Assembly (NCBI GenBank): GCA_030604405.1
Contig: JAUVVY010000041.1
Location: 1-34,434 of the forward strand
DNA from: a bacterium
Lineage (GTDB): Bacteria; Armatimonadota; Zipacnadia; Zipacnadales; UBA11051
DNA: 34,434 bases
Direction of reading: 5' to 3'
Part shown: positions 23,662-34,434 of the stretch, piece by piece
Layout of the letters: every line of letters starts with the position of its first letter
How positions within the stretch are numbered: the first letter of the stretch is position 1
Position numbers and translations under genes: made by a program
Notes under the pieces: generated by a model
Database searches by the model: none
Told to the model about the DNA's origin: nothing
Seen by the model: the letters and a program-made list of their open reading frames with translations, nothing else

Positions 23662-24507
23662 TTATGCGTCTTCTTCGCTCCCACCCTCGCTCTCCGGGGT
23701 ATCTTCGCCTTTCGATGAATCAGCCTCGAACTGACGAAGACCGGACTTAACTAACTGTGCAACGACCCGTCCAAGCGGAGTGGGATGGTATGCAGGATCC
23801 CCCTCTTCGAATTCTCCAACAACCTGAATCAGTTGCTTGTCCAGAAGGCGCGAAATTGGCAAGTTTGCCACGATCTGCCCAAGCCTCCTCCCCGCCGGTC
23901 GGCCCCATACCGCACCCGGCGGCAAATCTGCAAAAACGTCTCTCAGGAGCGCGGCTTCTTCCGCGCTCAAGCTTGCAATGGCTAAGTGGACACGAGCGTC
24001 ATTGAAGTACTTCCGCTCCTTGAATCGCGCGCTCAGCTCATCGCGCAAGGCCCTTATCGCTGAAGCCTTGTCAGTGAAATCAATAGTCATATGTGGGACA
24101 GTGCTGACGTCGAAGAGGAACTTGTCTCGGTCGTCCCTTATCAATAGAACTTCTGACGGTTGCCGGCAGGCAAGTGCCAGTCCTACCTCATACATTACGT
24201 TCGCGTTGCGGTAGGGCTGGCCCGTCACGGAGTCTTTGCCAATCGAAGACACGTCGGCCAGAAACAACTGGGAGTATGCTATGCCGTCAATGATCTGAGT
24301 GAGGATGCAGTCACCAGATTTGCGTGTATCAACTCGGTGTGGTTCGAGTTGAACGTCATCAACAGTGATAGAGCGAATGGAAGGGGCGATGATCTCATTG
24401 AATCGCGAGTCGTATTGAGCTGCGAAGCTCATGGCTACGAAGACTTGGGGCCGGAGCTCCAACCGCCAAAACGTCTGAAGAAAGAGTTGCGGGTTCACAC
24501 ACAACAC
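23662..24507 (-). CDS. TIR/nucleoside-deoxyribosyltransferase-like protein with C-terminal winged-helix-like region
   Basis: A 281-residue protein with a flavodoxin-like N-terminal domain. QVFVAMSF (21-28) is strand one. The GDCILTQIIDGIAYSQLFLADVS block (65-87) and NVMYEVGLALACRQPSEVLLI (103-123) are the pattern shared by nucleoside 2-deoxyribosyltransferases and TIR-like NAD-cleaving effectors. Glu107 sits where those enzymes have their catalytic Glu. From about 170 on, helices and PISRLLDKQLIQVVGEFE ... YHPTPLGRVVAQLV look like a winged helix, and the tail is acidic. Base composition is visibly less GC-rich than in neighbours. No partner such as a cyclase lies nearby. The start may be GTG 24507 or GTG 24498, which is better spaced from GGAAGGG. 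A defence or signalling role is inference. Confidence 0.6.
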   Translation of the reverse strand: MLCVNPQLFLQTFWRLELRPQVFVAMSFAAQYDSRFNEIIAPSIRSITVDDVQLEPHRVDTRKSGDCILTQIIDGIAYSQLFLADVSSIGKDSVTGQPYRNANVMYEVGLALACRQPSEVLLIRDDRDKFLFDVSTVPHMTIDFTDKASAIRALRDELSARFKERKYFNDARVHLAIASLSAEEAALLRDVFADLPPGAVWGRPAGRRLGQIVANLPISRLLDKQLIQVVGEFEEGDPAYHPTPLGRVVAQLVKSGLRQFEADSSKGEDTPESEGGSEEDA

Positions 24508-24573
24508 ACCCTTCCAGGAAGCTAGAGAGGCGATTCAGATATTCCTACAGCAAGAATTCGGTATAGTGCCTGA

Positions 24574-26445
<1,872 letters not shown>

Positions 26446-26490
26446 TTGAATTATTGCTCCTTACTTTTATTTGATCTGAGCGTTTGCCTT

Positions 26491-26654
26491 TGGAGGGGCC
26501 GCGTCGAGCAGCGCCCTGTTGTATCGGGCACTGAGAGGCCGGCCCACACAGGACGCTGTCCTGGCGAATTCTGCGCACCCAAACGGCCAACGACAACGGC
26601 TGGGCCAGCCTTGCAGGCCTCGACAAGCTCGGCCTGCTGCGACAGGCCCCTCCA
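26491..26654. repeat. Inverted-repeat-bounded element upstream of glmS
   Basis: Ten-base perfect ends, TGGAGGGGCC at 26491-26500 and GGCCCCTCCA at 26645-26654, bound a 164-bp segment. The inverted homology continues imperfectly for another ten bases inward (GTCGAGCAG). Internal short palindromes such as GGCCTG/CAGGCC are also present. No gene with family features is seen in it. It occupies the gap between the clp and glmS genes (26446-26714). It resembles a small non-autonomous element, but only one copy is in the window. Confidence 0.5.
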
Positions 26655-26714
26655 TTACGACTTACGCCTGCAAGCCATCAGTCCGCAACCAACGCGAATT
26701 ATGTCTTGTTGGTA

Positions 26715-29135
<2,421 letters not shown>

Positions 29136-29180
29136 GATCTATCACCTCACTTGCGCCACGGTTCCGTTCGCAGCCTGGGT

Positions 29181-29603
29181 TCAGTGAATCCTCTTTGCGA
29201 TTCCCTTTGCCTCATCCAGCCTCTCACGTTGTACCAGTACGCGCACCTTGTCGCTACGCACCAGGTCCGGCTCCGGCTCGTACGGGAACCGGATGAACTC
29301 AATCCCCAGCGCCTTGAGGCCTGCCATCAGCCGTTCGGCTTGATCCTCGGCGTCCGAACCTTCAAAGCAGGCTGCTTCCATCCAGGGGTCCTCAGCGAGA
29401 ACTGCCCTGGCGACTTCTTCCATCGCAGGCGGCACTAAAATCTTGATCGCAATCCTGGCTGCAATTAGTGCCCCGATGGCTGTCGGGGGGATGCGGACCG
29501 CCTCAATTCCTGCAGCGTGCAACTCGGCAACACAAAGGTCCGCAAGTGCGTCCTCGCATACCCCGTTCAACTGCTTCACTTCCACCCAGTTTTTTTCTGT
29601 CAT
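29181..29603 (-). CDS. DUF2007-like small protein in the heat-shock cluster
   Basis: A 140-residue soluble protein. The pattern LCVAELHAAGIEAVRI ... IKILVPPAMEEVARAVLAED resembles DUF2007, the so-called putative signal-transducing proteins of about 70-80 residues. It seems to be present twice: a second ERLMAGLKALGIEFIRF ... VRVLVQRERLDEAKGIA follows. The internal repetition suggests two beta-alpha-beta units. Function unknown. It lies 33 bases after hspR and 45 before the clp gene, all on one strand, so it should be expressed with them. A link to protein quality control rests on position alone. Confidence 0.65.
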   Translation of the reverse strand: MTEKNWVEVKQLNGVCEDALADLCVAELHAAGIEAVRIPPTAIGALIAARIAIKILVPPAMEEVARAVLAEDPWMEAACFEGSDAEDQAERLMAGLKALGIEFIRFPYEPEPDLVRSDKVRVLVQRERLDEAKGIAKRIH

Positions 29604-29636
29604 CGCATGAGCCTCATTCTCGTTGACGCCGACCGG

Positions 29637-30011
29637 CTAGTCTTCGTCTTCTGCGGAGCTGTCCATGACTCTGACCTCAGCGGCAGGCTGGGCGGGTGGG
29701 TTGAGCTGCCTCGGCCCCAGCTCCAGGTCGCGCCGCAACCGCTCCAGCTCCTCCTGCAAAGATTCAATGCGGTTAAGCAAGTTGAGGACTATCTCCACGC
29801 CGGCCAGATTCACGCCCATGTCCTGCGTCAGGCGCTGGATCTGCCGCAGCAGCTCGATATCTGCATCGGAATAGAGCCGCACGTTATTGTCCGAACGCCT
29901 TGGCGCGATCAGCCCCATCCGCTCGTAAGCGCGCAGCGTCTGCGGATGAGAGTTGACCAGCCTGGCGGCTATGCTGATGACATATAACGGCTCGCCCGAG
30001 TCGCGTCGCAT
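29637..30011 (-). CDS. hspR: HspR, MerR-family heat-shock repressor
   Basis: 124 residues. The N-terminal winged helix reads PLYVISIAARLVNSHPQTLR, then AYERMGLIAPRRSDNNVRLYS. This is the characteristic HspR/MerR sequence, with the turn helix in SHPQTLR and wing Arg in NNVRLYS. A coiled-coil helix (NRIESLQEELERLRRDLEL) follows and mediates dimerisation. The tail is acidic (SSAEDED) and there are no metal-binding Cys, as usual for HspR. In actinobacteria HspR binds HAIR sites (CTTGAGT-N7-ACTCAAG) with DnaK as co-repressor. A matching site covers the dnaK promoter at 33326-33346, so this gene probably autoregulates its operon. Confidence 0.92.
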   Translation of the reverse strand: MRRDSGEPLYVISIAARLVNSHPQTLRAYERMGLIAPRRSDNNVRLYSDADIELLRQIQRLTQDMGVNLAGVEIVLNLLNRIESLQEELERLRRDLELGPRQLNPPAQPAAEVRVMDSSAEDED

Positions 30012-30083
30012 TGGTCAAACCTCCGTTTATGTCTGGCCGTACAGCCCATGCGTGGCGGGAGGTGGTGGCGAATTGCTGGGAGC

Positions 30084-31202
30084 CTAAAGCCCGGTCGGCA
30101 AATCCTTGCGCGGGTCCTCCTGCCAGACCTCTTCCAATTGCTCGACAGCCTTGCGCTGCTTCGCGTTGAGCTTTTTGGGCACGCTGATTTCGACCTGCAC
30201 ATATTCGTCGCCGCGGCCACTGCCTTTCAAACGGGGGAAGCCCTTGCCCTTGAGCCTGAACTTCTGCCCGTTCCTGGTTCCGGCGGGTATCTTCAAATTG
30301 ACGCGGCCGTCGGGCGTCGGTACCGATATCCTGGCCCCGAGCGCCGCCTCGACGAAAGTGACCGGCACCGCAGCGTAGATATCATCGCCCTCGCGCGTGA
30401 AGAACTCATGCGGCTGCATCTTCATAATCAGGTACAGGTCGCCATTGGCCCCGTTTCGAATGCCGCGGCCGCCTTCGCCCGCCATGCGCACCCGCGAGTC
30501 GGTGCTTACGCCGGCAGGGATCTTGACCATTATCCGCCGGTCTCGGGCAACCTCACCCCCGCCTGCGCATTTCGGGCATGAGCCGGTGACGATCTGGCCG
30601 CTGCCCTGGCACTGCGGGCAGGCACTACGCAGGCCGAAGGGCCCGCCGCTGACCTGGCCGCTGCCCCCGCAGTGGGGGCAAGTCTCTGTGGTGCCGCCGA
30701 TGCCGTCACATTCCGGACAGCGGTCGGCTATCCGCAAGCTCAGTGTCTTCTCGACCCCGGTAAAAGCCTCTTTGAACGTGATCTCCATCTCGTGCTCGAT
30801 GTCAGGGCCACGCTGGGGCTGCATCGCGGCGGCATATTGCCGGGCACGTCCGCCACCGGTGTACATGCCGCCGAAGAGGTCGCCGAAGATGTCGGCGAAG
30901 CTGCCAGCACCGTACTGGTTGAATACAAAGCCGGCGAAATCCTCGGCAGCCTGCGGGCCGCCCTGCTGGCGGGCCTGCTGGTAAGCCTGGCCGAAGCGGT
31001 CGTAGTCCTTGCGCTTCTCGGGATTGCTGAGTACCTCGTAGGCCTGGCTGATCTCCTTAAAGCGCTGCTCGGCGGCCGCGTCGCCCGGGTTGACGTCCGG
31101 GTGATGCTTGCGCGCCAGCTTGCGGTATGCTTGTCGAATGTCCTTCTGTGAGGCGCTGCGATCTACCCCCAACACCTCATAGAAATCCAGGGTCGTAGCC
31201 AT
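30084..31202 (-). CDS. dnaJ: Chaperone DnaJ (Hsp40)
   Basis: About 372 residues, standard class A DnaJ. The J-domain has HPD at 34-36 (RKHHPDVNPGD). A Gly/Phe region follows (FGQAYQQARQQGG ... GAGSFADIFGDLFGG). The zinc domain has four CxxCxGxG-type repeats: CPECDGIG, CPHCGGSG, CPQCQGSG and CPKCAGGG; the last has a Gly-Gly variant. The C-terminal client-binding domains follow. It stimulates DnaK ATPase and delivers unfolded proteins. ATG 31202 is supported by GAGGAAAA seven bases upstream and begins MATTLDFYEVLGV; a longer frame start at 31235 lies inside a repeat arm. The repeat arm separates it from dnaK. Confidence 0.96.
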   Translation of the reverse strand: MATTLDFYEVLGVDRSASQKDIRQAYRKLARKHHPDVNPGDAAAEQRFKEISQAYEVLSNPEKRKDYDRFGQAYQQARQQGGPQAAEDFAGFVFNQYGAGSFADIFGDLFGGMYTGGGRARQYAAAMQPQRGPDIEHEMEITFKEAFTGVEKTLSLRIADRCPECDGIGGTTETCPHCGGSGQVSGGPFGLRSACPQCQGSGQIVTGSCPKCAGGGEVARDRRIMVKIPAGVSTDSRVRMAGEGGRGIRNGANGDLYLIMKMQPHEFFTREGDDIYAAVPVTFVEAALGARISVPTPDGRVNLKIPAGTRNGQKFRLKGKGFPRLKGSGRGDEYVQVEISVPKKLNAKQRKAVEQLEEVWQEDPRKDLPTGL

Positions 31203-31217
31203 ATTGCGTTTTCCTCT

Positions 31218-31241
31218 GAAATTGGGGACAGTCACCTATTT
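31218..31241. repeat. Solo arm of the 89-bp inverted-repeat element
   Basis: Twenty-four bases, GAAATTGGGGACAGTCACC plus TATTT, are identical to the left arm of the elements at 8962 and 16660. No second arm or central part is present. It fills most of the 42-base dnaK-dnaJ spacer, ending three bases from the dnaK stop codon. Both genes remain intact around it. Confidence 0.93.
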
Positions 31242-31244
31242 CTA

Positions 31245-33131
31245 TTACTCGTCTTCGGCCTCGAAGTCGGCGTCAATTACGTCATCGTCGCTGGTGTCCC
31301 CGCCGACGCTGCTGTCGGCCGCCGCATCTGCCTGGCCGGTCTCAGTCTGCGCATCGCCGGCAGCCTCCGCAGTAGCCTGCTCGTACAGCCGCTGCGAGAC
31401 GCCGGCAAACGCCTCATTGGCTTCGTCCATGGCGCTGCGGATAGCTGCGACCTCATCGCCTTTGGCCGCCTCGCGAAGCGCCTCGACTTTGGCCTTGATT
31501 GGGTCCTTTTCGGCATCGCTAATCTTGTCGCCGAGGTCGTTGAGCGTCTTTTCGAGTTGATACGCCAACTGCTCCGCCTGGTTGCGGGCCTCGGCCAGCT
31601 CGCGGAACTTCTCGTCCTCCTCGGTGTGAGCGTCCGCCTCATTGACCATTTCCTGGACCTCATCATCGCTCAGCGCGCCGGAGCCGGTGATGGTAATGTC
31701 CTGCTGCTTGCTGGTGGCCTTGTCCTCGGCGGTCACCTTCAGGATGCCGTTGCTGTCGAGGTCGAACTTGACGTCGATGTGCGGCCCACCGCGTGGTGCG
31801 GGCGGAATGCCGGTCAGGTGGAAGCGGCCCAGTGATTTGTTCTGTGAGGCCCTGGAGCGCTCGCCTTGCAACACATTGATCTCGACGGTGTGCTGGAAAT
31901 CGGTGGCTGTTGAGTACGTGCGGGTTTGCTGGGTCGGCACCGAGGTATTGCGCGCGATGACAACATCCATCACGTCGCCCACCGTCTCGACACCCAATGT
32001 CAGCGGCGTCACATCCACCAGCACCATGTCCTGCACGTCCTGGGTCAACACCGCCGCCTGGATGGCGGCGCCCATGGCCACCACCTCATCGGGGTTGATC
32101 CCCTTGCGGGCGTCCTTGCCGCTCAGGCGCTTGACCAGTTCCTGGACGGACGGGATGCGGGTCGAGCCGCCGACCAGTAGCACCTCGTCAACGCCGTCGC
32201 TGTCGAGCTCGGCCTCACGGATGGCCGTAGTCACGGCGTCCTCGGTCTTCTCGATGAGATCGCCGATCAGCTCCTCGAGCTTGGCCCTGGTCAGGGTCAT
32301 CTCCAGGTGCTTGGGCCCCTCGCCGTCAACCGAGGTGACAAACGGCAGGCTGATAGCAGTCTGCACCGTGGTGGAAAGTTCCATCTTGGCCTTCTCAGCG
32401 GCCTCCCGCAGGCGCTGCAAAGCCTGGCGGTCCTTGCGCAGGTCAATGCCGTTTTCTTGCTTGAACTCCTCGGCTATGTAGTCAACAATGCGCTCGTCAA
32501 GGTCATCGCCGCCGAGCTGGGTGTCACCGGAGGTCGCGAGCACTTCATAATAGTCACGCTCCTCGCTGGCCTTATCAACCTCGACATCCAGCACCGAGAC
32601 GTCAAAGGTGCCGCCGCCGAGGTCATAGACCATGATAGTGGCATCCTTCTTGTCCTCGCGATACCCGTAAGCCAGCGCCGCAGCGGTCGGTTCGTTGATG
32701 ATACGCAGCACATTGAGGCCGGCGATCTCGCCGGCATGCTTGGTCGCGGTCCGCTGGGTGTCATCAAAGTACGCCGGCACAGTAATGACAGCGTCCGTGA
32801 CCTCTTCGCCCAGATAGGCCTCGGCGTCGGCCTTGAGCTTCTGCAGGATCAACGCCGATATCTGCTCCGGGCTGTAGTCTTTGCCGTCAATGGTAACAGT
32901 CTCGCGACTGCCCATTTTGCGCTTGATCGAGGAGACTGTGCGTTCCGGGTTGAGAATCGCCTGGCGCTTGGCCTGCTGTCCGACCAGGCGCTCGCCATTT
33001 TTTGAGAAGTGTACTACGGAGGGCGTTGTGCGCCCGCCTTCGGGGTTGACGATAATCGTGGGCTCGCCGGCCTCGACGACAGCGACGCACGAGTTGGTCG
33101 TCCCCAGATCAATACCGATAGCTTTTGCCAT
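31245..33131 (-). CDS. dnaK: Chaperone DnaK (Hsp70)
   Basis: The 628-residue protein is a complete Hsp70. The ATPase domain begins [16 protein letters not shown]. Further motifs are [46 protein letters not shown] and [15 protein letters not shown]. The linker is [11 protein letters not shown], and the substrate domain contains the canonical GIPPAPRG. The C-terminus is the usual acidic lid tail ([14 protein letters not shown]). It is first in the leftward cluster dnaK-dnaJ-hspR-(DUF2007-like)-clp. A sigma-70-type promoter overlapped by an HspR-type operator lies about 190 bases upstream, with a 58-nt palindrome in the leader. No grpE gene follows it, unlike the dnaK-grpE-dnaJ order of many relatives. 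Confidence 0.98.
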   Translation of the reverse strand: MAKAIGIDLGTTNSCVAVVEAGEPTIIVNPEGGRTTPSVVHFSKNGERLVGQQAKRQAILNPERTVSSIKRKMGSRETVTIDGKDYSPEQISALILQKLKADAEAYLGEEVTDAVITVPAYFDDTQRTATKHAGEIAGLNVLRIINEPTAAALAYGYREDKKDATIMVYDLGGGTFDVSVLDVEVDKASEERDYYEVLATSGDTQLGGDDLDERIVDYIAEEFKQENGIDLRKDRQALQRLREAAEKAKMELSTTVQTAISLPFVTSVDGEGPKHLEMTLTRAKLEELIGDLIEKTEDAVTTAIREAELDSDGVDEVLLVGGSTRIPSVQELVKRLSGKDARKGINPDEVVAMGAAIQAAVLTQDVQDMVLVDVTPLTLGVETVGDVMDVVIARNTSVPTQQTRTYSTATDFQHTVEINVLQGERSRASQNKSLGRFHLTGIPPAPRGGPHIDVKFDLDSNGILKVTAEDKATSKQQDITITGSGALSDDEVQEMVNEADAHTEEDEKFRELAEARNQAEQLAYQLEKTLNDLGDKISDAEKDPIKAKVEALREAAKGDEVAAIRSAMDEANEAFAGVSQRLYEQATAEAAGDAQTETGQADAAADSSVGGDTSDDDVIDADFEAEDE

Positions 33132-33174
33132 TACACTTCACCGCCTTGCAGTTTTCCGACACTGTAACTACTCA

Positions 33175-33232
33175 CCTAACCCCCTTTGATTCCCCCTTCC
33201 CTGCAGGGAAGGGGGAATCAAAGGGGGTTAGG
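33175..33232. repeat. 58-nt perfect palindrome in the dnaK leader
   Basis: Bases 33175-33203 and 33204-33232 are perfect reverse complements centred on CTGCAG. Each half contains CCCCCTTTGATTCCCCC or its complement. In the dnaK transcript it would be a hairpin of nearly 29 base pairs, 40-100 bases before the start codon. There is no T-run after it, so it is not a standard terminator. Similar CCCCCTTTGATTCCCCC palindromes are, from memory, dispersed in many bacterial genomes. Confidence 0.97.
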
Positions 33233-33316
33233 CCAAGCCGCAACCTGAGTACTTGCCGAACACTTATGTCAAATAGATCATTGGATGGTCCGTTCTAGTG
33301 TCATAACATCGTCTGC

Positions 33317-33346
33317 ATTATAAACCTTGAGTGCATTATTGTCAAG
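33317..33346 (-). promoter_or_regulatory. dnaK promoter with overlapping HspR (HAIR-like) operator
   Basis: On the minus strand TTGACA (33345-33340) and TATAAT (33322-33317) are separated by exactly 17 bases, a consensus sigma-70-type promoter. The sequence CTTGACA-N7-ACTCAAG (33346-33326) matches the HAIR consensus CTTGAGT-N7-ACTCAAG at 12 of 14 positions and covers the -35 box and most of the spacer. A bound HspR would block polymerase. Transcription would begin near 33310, giving a leader of about 180 bases to dnaK. The hspR gene is in the same cluster, so autorepression is expected. Confidence 0.85.
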
Positions 33347-33408
33347 GTCTTTGACAATGTTTTCTCATGCCACTGCAATCCCTCTGCCAATACCGCCAAA
33401 ACGCACAG

Positions 33409-33438
33409 AAAAACACCACCCGCAGCATTGCGGGTGGT
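33409..33438 (-). terminator. Rho-independent terminator of the prepilin-like gene
   Basis: On the minus strand ACCACCCGCA, loop ATGC, TGCGGGTGGT forms a perfect ten-base stem followed by G and five T. It lies 42-71 bases after the prepilin-like gene's stop and before the dnaK promoter, isolating the heat-shock cluster from read-through. Confidence 0.9.
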
Positions 33439-33479
33439 ATGAATCAGCAGGGCCTGTGTCCTGGCGCGTTGAGGCTGTG

Positions 33480-34118
33480 TTAGTGCTCATGCCCCCAGAG
33501 GCGTTGGCCAAACGTATCGGTGCGCCTGAACTGATTGATGGCCAGCCACTTGGCGTGCCCGTCCAGGTACCCTATATTGCTGCCATTGTTGTGCACGATG
33601 CCGACGTGTCCGGTATAGGGGTCAGGCCAATGACTGGCGGCATAACTGATGAAGGAGTAGGTGTACGTGGAGCCGCCAGGTCCATCGGTTCGGGTACAGC
33701 CGAAGATCATCACCTCGGCGGGATAATTCCACCAGGCGAGAGCCGCCACGCGCTGGCTGGAGTGGCACCAGTAAGGCATGCACGGGTAACTCCAGCCGTA
33801 GCCGACGGCCGCGTCGGGTTTGCTGGGGCAGACCCACACCTGGGTGTTCTTGATGTAAGGGGCGGTGGCGTCCCACCACCAGTAGAAGGGGCCCCCAGTG
33901 GGGGGGTAATCGTAGTAGGTTGCATTCGCCACTATCTTGTCGTCATAGTCCTGAGCATACATCAGGATTGCGAGAACGATCTGCTTCGTGTTATTCAGAC
34001 AGCTTGCCTGCCGCGCCTTCTCTCGCGCTCTGGCAAAGACGGGGAAGAGGATTGCTGCCAGGATCGCGATTATCGCGATCACCACCAACAGTTCAATCAA
34101 CGTGAAGCCGCGTTTCAT
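33480..34118 (-). CDS. Prepilin-like secreted protein with H-x9-DG motif
   Basis: About 212 residues. The N-terminus is a class III prepilin leader, [20 protein letters not shown], cleaved after Gly4 with Glu at position 5 of the mature protein. The helix continues with [19 protein letters not shown], diagnostic of the large pseudopilin families of Armatimonadota and Planctomycetes. The C-terminal domain is Trp/Tyr-rich ([17 protein letters not shown]) and has His followed after nine residues by Asp-Gly ([18 protein letters not shown]), the processing-associated H-x9-DG motif. It should be exported and assembled or retained by a type II/type IV pilus-type machine. ATG 34118 follows GGAGGTG; an upstream extension is not conserved. 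It is single, with its own terminator. Confidence 0.92.
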   Translation of the reverse strand: MKRGFTLIELLVVIAIIAILAAILFPVFARAREKARQASCLNNTKQIVLAILMYAQDYDDKIVANATYYDYPPTGGPFYWWWDATAPYIKNTQVWVCPSKPDAAVGYGWSYPCMPYWCHSSQRVAALAWWNYPAEVMIFGCTRTDGPGGSTYTYSFISYAASHWPDPYTGHVGIVHNNGSNIGYLDGHAKWLAINQFRRTDTFGQRLWGHEH

Positions 34119-34231
34119 CTCGACACCTCCAGTAGTCTCCTCAGTTGAACACGCCATCACTATGTATGTTCTTTTCCACGCCGACCTGCTTGAGACCTGC
34201 CGATACGACATTTTTTTCTTAATTACTCATC

Positions 34232-34318
34232 TTGTGGCCTGCAAAGGAAATGCACTTGTTGTAGGGCGCGGGCTTGTACCGCGCCGGTCGTGTAGCGCAA
34301 TATCTTTGCAGGCCACAA
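34232..34318. repeat. 15-bp inverted repeat upstream of the prepilin-like gene
   Basis: TTGTGGCCTGCAAAG (34232-34246) and CTTTGCAGGCCACAA (34304-34318) are perfect inverted copies around 57 bases. The inner part contains GTAGGGCGCGGGCTTGTACC. The span 34119-34434 has no gene apart from such repeats. Confidence 0.9.
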
Positions 34319-34434
34319 CCTATCCGATGTCACTTTCTAGCCTGTTAATGCCGTTGCCGTTGTAGGGGCGCAATTGATTGCGCCCACTCAGCGGGAGCGT
34401 GGAGGGAGTAGGGCCGGCGCGGTACAAGCCCGCG
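34267..34434. repeat. 21-bp inverted repeat ending at the right edge
   Basis: Bases 34267-34287 (CGCGGGCTTGTACCGCGCC plus GG) and 34414-34434 are perfect inverted copies. The right copy reaches the last base of the window, so the homology may continue outside. It overlaps the preceding repeat. Both ends look like parts of a dispersed GTAGGG...-type repeat. Confidence 0.88.
34366..34385. repeat. Short hairpin GGGCGCAAT/ATTGCGCCC
   Basis: A perfect nine-base stem with a TG loop. It is preceded by GTTGTAGG, which also precedes the unit at 34261. This is a common form of dispersed palindrome; no T-run follows, so it is not a clear terminator. Confidence 0.85.

Noticed and set aside
23550-23684. 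N-terminal extension of the second Gfo/Idh protein
   Set aside because: The extra 45 residues are unlike the family and overlap the end of the upstream gene; ATG 23549 follows AAAGGAGC.

Overview
The window is bacterial chromosome, GC-rich and gene-dense, with frequent GTG/TTG starts. The best clue to its origin is the prepilin-like protein at the right end, which joins a class III prepilin N-terminus, an [13 protein letters not shown]-type segment and an H-x9-DG motif. Together with an HspR-controlled dnaK cluster, this points to Armatimonadota or a nearby Planctomycetes-like lineage. That placement is inference. No rRNA, tRNA, CRISPR array or transposase gene was seen.

Layout. 1-5.5 kb: housekeeping and small-molecule genes (pyruvate-kinase C-domain-like protein, HAD phosphatase, MazG-like pyrophosphohydrolase, mnmA, PfkB kinase, MscS channel). 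5.6-9 kb: a large secreted protein of unknown function overlapping a lone type II secretion/type IV pilus F protein. 9.1-12.3 kb: nitroreductase, M28 peptidase and an overlapping deacetylase-like protein. 12.3-17.8 kb: a sugar/glycan block (two methyltransferases, family 2 glycosyltransferase, DegT-type aminotransferase, Gfo/Idh/MocA oxidoreductase). 17.8-21.4 kb: two adjacent Cys/His-rich DUF1284-like paralogues and a zinc-ribbon protein of unknown function. 21.5-24.5 kb: alpha/beta hydrolase, a second Gfo/Idh oxidoreductase and a TIR/deoxyribosyltransferase-like protein of foreign appearance. 24.6-26.4 kb: glmS. 26.7-33.1 kb: a heat-shock cluster transcribed leftward, dnaK-dnaJ-hspR-(DUF2007-like)-clp. 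It has a textbook promoter whose -35 and spacer lie inside an HspR (HAIR-like) operator. 33.5-34.1 kb: prepilin-like gene with its own terminator.

The most unusual content is repeat-driven remodelling. The HAD phosphatase gene (727-1941) is interrupted, without loss of frame, by a 598-bp cassette. The cassette holds a DUF559 (Vsr-like PD-(D/E)xK) nuclease domain flanked by two direct copies of a 100-nt palindromic unit. The unit keeps reading frames open, so the result is one fused ORF. A different 89-bp inverted-repeat element occurs twice, with a solo arm between dnaK and dnaJ. A 58-nt perfect palindrome sits in the dnaK leader. In two places a gene is bracketed by a full copy and a decayed copy of its neighbour's 3' end: the methyltransferase between two glycosyltransferase ends, and the hydrolase between two oxidoreductase ends.
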